Source: Haliea sp040222615 (GTDB taxonomy: Bacteria > Pseudomonadota > Gammaproteobacteria > Pseudomonadales > Halieaceae). Taken from it: a stretch of 17,905 bases of DNA. Position 1 is the first letter of the stretch; the number at the start of each line of letters is the position of its first letter. The notes beneath the pieces were generated by a model. That model saw nothing but the letters and a program-made list of their open reading frames with translations. It was not told the origin of the DNA and searched no databases. A program made the translations under genes and the position numbers. Where the stretch lies: positions 1 through 17,905 of the forward strand of contig NZ_JAVKCQ010000181.1 of NCBI RefSeq assembly GCF_040222615.1. Reading direction: 5' to 3'. This document shows, in pieces, positions 16,272 through 17,905 of this stretch.

Positions 16272-16436
16272 TTACGGATCCAAGAGAAATTCCAACAACA
16301 ATTTGACCAGACTGCTGCGGTGGCTCGACTCGGGCCACACGGCGTAGATATCGAGCGTCGGTAACGACCATTCTGGCAATACCCGCACGAGACGCCCGGC
16401 GGCGAGGTCATCGCTGACTTCACTCAGGGGGAGCTT
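16272..16436 (-). pseudogene. C-terminal stump of a second LysR-family regulator
   Basis: Read on the minus strand from about 16436 to a TAA at 16274-16272, one frame gives LSEVSDDLAAGRLVRVLPEW then LDIYAVWP and HRSSLVKLLLEFLLDP, the last 50 or so residues of a LysR effector domain. It lines up with residues SNDLLSGKVVNVMPEF...ELWLICPSRQ of the intact LysR next door. The frame closes upstream at a TAG (16439-16437), and no DNA-binding domain or start exists. The break falls where the transposase remnant's terminal region begins. An overlapping open frame at 16202-16423 is in the wrong frame. Confidence 0.8.
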
Positions 16437-16444
16437 CTAAGTAT

Positions 16445-16480
16445 AGGGCATATTAACGGCCTATTGAGAGTAGATGCCCT
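16445..16480. repeat. 7-bp inverted repeat at the LysR stump/transposase junction
   Basis: AGGGCAT (16445-16451) and ATGCCCT (16474-16480) can form a perfect 7-bp stem with a 22-nt loop, 8 bases from where LysR homology stops. Terminal hairpins are typical of the replication-origin end of IS91-type elements, so this may mark the element's downstream end. I do not see the canonical GTTC/CTTG target tetranucleotide exactly at the junction. Confidence 0.45.
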
Positions 16481-16777
16481 TGTTGATTCTGCCGGCTGGA
16501 CTTGCAGATCTGTCGAAGTTCCCGCCTGACGACCCCAAAAACTCCGTTCGCGGCATTGAGCATGCTATTCATATCTGCTCATTCCTGAACGATAGCACGC
16601 AACAGCTCATGCCATGCGCTTTTCACTGGCTTCCTTGCTGTTGTAGTGCTGTTGTGCCGGAATCGCTTCCCAGCGAAATGCGGCAATACTCCAGGCGGCG
16701 CTCTGCTCGGTGGCACCAGCAATCGCCGAGTCGGTGTTTCCTGTTCGTTCTGGCGCAGGTGAGTCAGTATTCGATCG

Positions 16778-16801
16778 AGAGCCTGCCCCGCTTTACCGGG
16801 T
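16778..16801 (+). repeat. 24-bp palindromic element, copy A
   Basis: Begins AGAGCCTG and ends CCGGGT around a CCCG-N6-CGGG core. On the coding (minus) strand it adds PGKAGQAL between CIEDRDVI and DRILTHL, where relatives read straight through. It matches copy B (inverted) at 23 of 24 positions, and the shared flank ATGAC extends the match to 28. Confidence 0.85.
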
Positions 16802-16911
16802 ATGACGTCCCGGTCCTCTATACAGGCGATCACTCTGACTGAGCCGCCGCAGCGTCCGCAAACTTCGATGTCGATACTGAACACACGTTTTAGGCGCTGG
16901 GCCCAGGTCAT

Positions 16912-16935
16912 ACCCGATAAAGCGGGGCAGGCTCT
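16912..16935 (-). repeat. 24-bp palindromic element, copy B (opposite orientation)
   Basis: The reverse complement of copy A with one change. On the coding strand it adds RACPALSG between AERHAA and MTWAQRLKRVF, where the family has no residues. The base following the insertion is again ATGAC. Confidence 0.85.
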
Positions 16936-17439
16936 TGCGGCATGACGCTCGGCGGCGGTGCGGACTTCTGCGTTGGCGATAGACTTGACGCGTTTTCCGC
17001 GCCTGGCTGGCGTGACGGGCCCTCGCCAGCGGTGGTTCGGCGCCAGGACGCCGTGGTAGCGGGGGAGGTTGACGCGAGGTTTGGGGACCAGCGCTGCCAA
17101 CCGTGCGATGAAATCCACCTGCTCGAATGCCACCTGTGTCGTCCCATCGCGGTAGGGCGTCTTCAGTGTTTAGACCACCTTGCCCGTCGAACTCAGTGAA
17201 AGTCGGGGAACTGCTACGGCCGGTCGGGAAATGTAACGAAAAAGGCGCACACGCTTGTCATTTTGATTCCCCTCACAGCTGACCCCTGCGTGCAGGGAAA
17301 AGCCGTTGGCCTTGGCCATCCGCTCCAGTCCGAGGTCAGGCTGTCCACTGGGCGGATGGTGCGGATCATGAACGCTTTACGTCCCTGCTGTTGGCCGACG
17401 GCAATGCGGTAGGAGATGGAGCTGCCCAGAATCTGAGGC

Positions 17440-17463
17440 AGGGCCCACCCCGCTTTATCGGGT
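17440..17463 (+). repeat. 24-bp palindromic element, copy C (diverged)
   Basis: Matches the copy B consensus at 21 of 24 positions, including all of CCCCGCTTTATCGGGT. On the coding strand it adds PDKAGWAL within DAT-PQILGSSISY. The flank is GTGGC instead of ATGAC. Confidence 0.75.
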
Positions 17464-17805
17464 GTGGCATCGGTCTCTTCAGCAGGGTCGAGGTTCAGCC
17501 AGGCGCTCTCAGTGTCCTGCTCCAGTAAGCCTCGGCGCGTTGAAAGCGTGGCGGTCGATTGTCGCAATAGACGTAGACGCCATCCAGGAAAAGGATGTGA
17601 AAGTGAATATTCAAGTTGAGAGCGGATCCAAAGCGCTGGATTAGCGTTACGGCCCCGGTAGCGCCATCCTTTCGCGAAAATCCGGCCTTGTGGATCAGGT
17701 GGGTCGAAATAGCCCGGTGAACTATACCCAGTACCTTGCCCATCGCTTGAGGGTGGGCGGCGAAAAGGTATCGCAAAGTGAAAGGAAAACTGATGACCCA
17801 CTTCT

Positions 17806-17905
17806 TGCATCTTGCGCAATATGCAATTTCTAAATACAATACTCTTGTACCCGGAAGGAAGACTGGGAATTGATCAAGAGCATCAGACACAAAGGGCTGA
17901 AGAAA
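17806..17905. other. unassigned AT-rich right edge
   Basis: Upstream of the recognisable transposase the DNA becomes AT-rich. A minus-strand frame stays open to 17890 (FPVFLPGTRVLYLEIAYCARC) but does not resemble the N-terminus of IS91 transposases as I know them. It may be a rearrangement junction or decayed transposase sequence. Confidence 0.4.

Larger units (their letters stand above)
16579..17805 (-). pseudogene. decayed IS91-family transposase
   Basis: The segments follow each other in order but in three frames. About 17805-17540: WVISFPFTLRYLFAA, GAVTLIQRFGSALNLNIHFH and FLDGVYV, the HxH rolling-circle motif region. About 17540-17340: RRGLLEQDTESAWLNL and GSSISYRIAVGQQQGRK. About 17340-16579: MAKANGFSLHAGVSC, LFRYISRPAV, TLKTPYRDGTTQVAFEQ, ARLAALVPKPRVNLPRYHGV and MTWAQRLKRVFSIDIEVCGRC. 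The last segment is interrupted by TAA at 17172-17170, where the family has a sense codon. A deletion plus frameshift near 17540 removes the stretch after GVYV, and another frameshift lies near 17340. N-terminal and zinc-finger parts are missing or beyond recognition. Three 24-bp repeats are embedded in frame. The gene cannot make an active transposase. Confidence 0.85.

Noticed and set aside
16202..16423. 73-codon minus-strand open frame
   Set aside because: It overlaps the LysR stump in a different frame; the LysR-like translation is in the neighbouring frame.
16474..16842. 122-codon plus-strand open frame
   Set aside because: Lies opposite the transposase remnant and has no recognisable features.
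16445..17905. Complete functional IS91 element
   Set aside because: The transposase has an internal TAA, at least two frameshifts and no recognisable N-terminus.

Overview
The window looks like a chromosome segment of a high-GC gammaproteobacterium. The gene orders prfB-lysS, guaB-guaA and xseA divergent from guaB are the E. coli-type arrangements, and RF2, GuaB and GuaA have almost exactly the E. coli lengths. A marine oligotroph of the Halieaceae/Cellvibrionales kind is a guess from style only; no 16S or other marker is present.

Layout. 1-262: upstream DNA with a 60-bp direct repeat carrying two small hairpins. 263-2866: prfB, with the classic +1 programmed frameshift, and lysS. 2944-3564: a small lipoprotein gene whose end overlaps, tail to tail, a three-gene signalling operon on the minus strand (6868 to 3512) encoding a response-regulator/class III nucleotide cyclase, a stand-alone receiver and a membrane histidine kinase. 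7090-7737: a CRP/FNR-family regulator transcribed divergently from that operon. 7740-9089 (minus): xseA, divergent from guaB-guaA (9166-12225).

From about 12.3 kb the DNA is visibly more AT-rich and the content becomes accessory. There is a minus-strand operon of a zinc-independent MDR oxidoreductase, a short-chain dehydrogenase and a secreted double-cupin protein (DUF4437-like), with a divergent LysR regulator (15235-16170). Then come the C-terminal stump of a second LysR gene and a decayed IS91-type transposase that runs to near the right edge.

Most interesting points. (1) The cyclase has Glu and Gly at the two base-recognition positions where adenylate cyclases have Lys and Asp/Thr. The divergent CRP homologue keeps the cyclic-nucleotide phosphate pocket but has Leu where CRP has the adenine-contacting Thr127. 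Together with the kinase and receiver, this could be a phosphorelay-controlled cGMP (or altered cNMP) circuit. (2) The transposase remnant carries three copies, in both orientations, of the same 24-bp element. Each sits where the protein family has no residues and each preserves the reading frame (8 codons), so they look like in-frame palindromic-element insertions. (3) The cyclase also carries an isolated H-box-like helix at its N-terminus, similar to the H-box of the kinase in the same operon.
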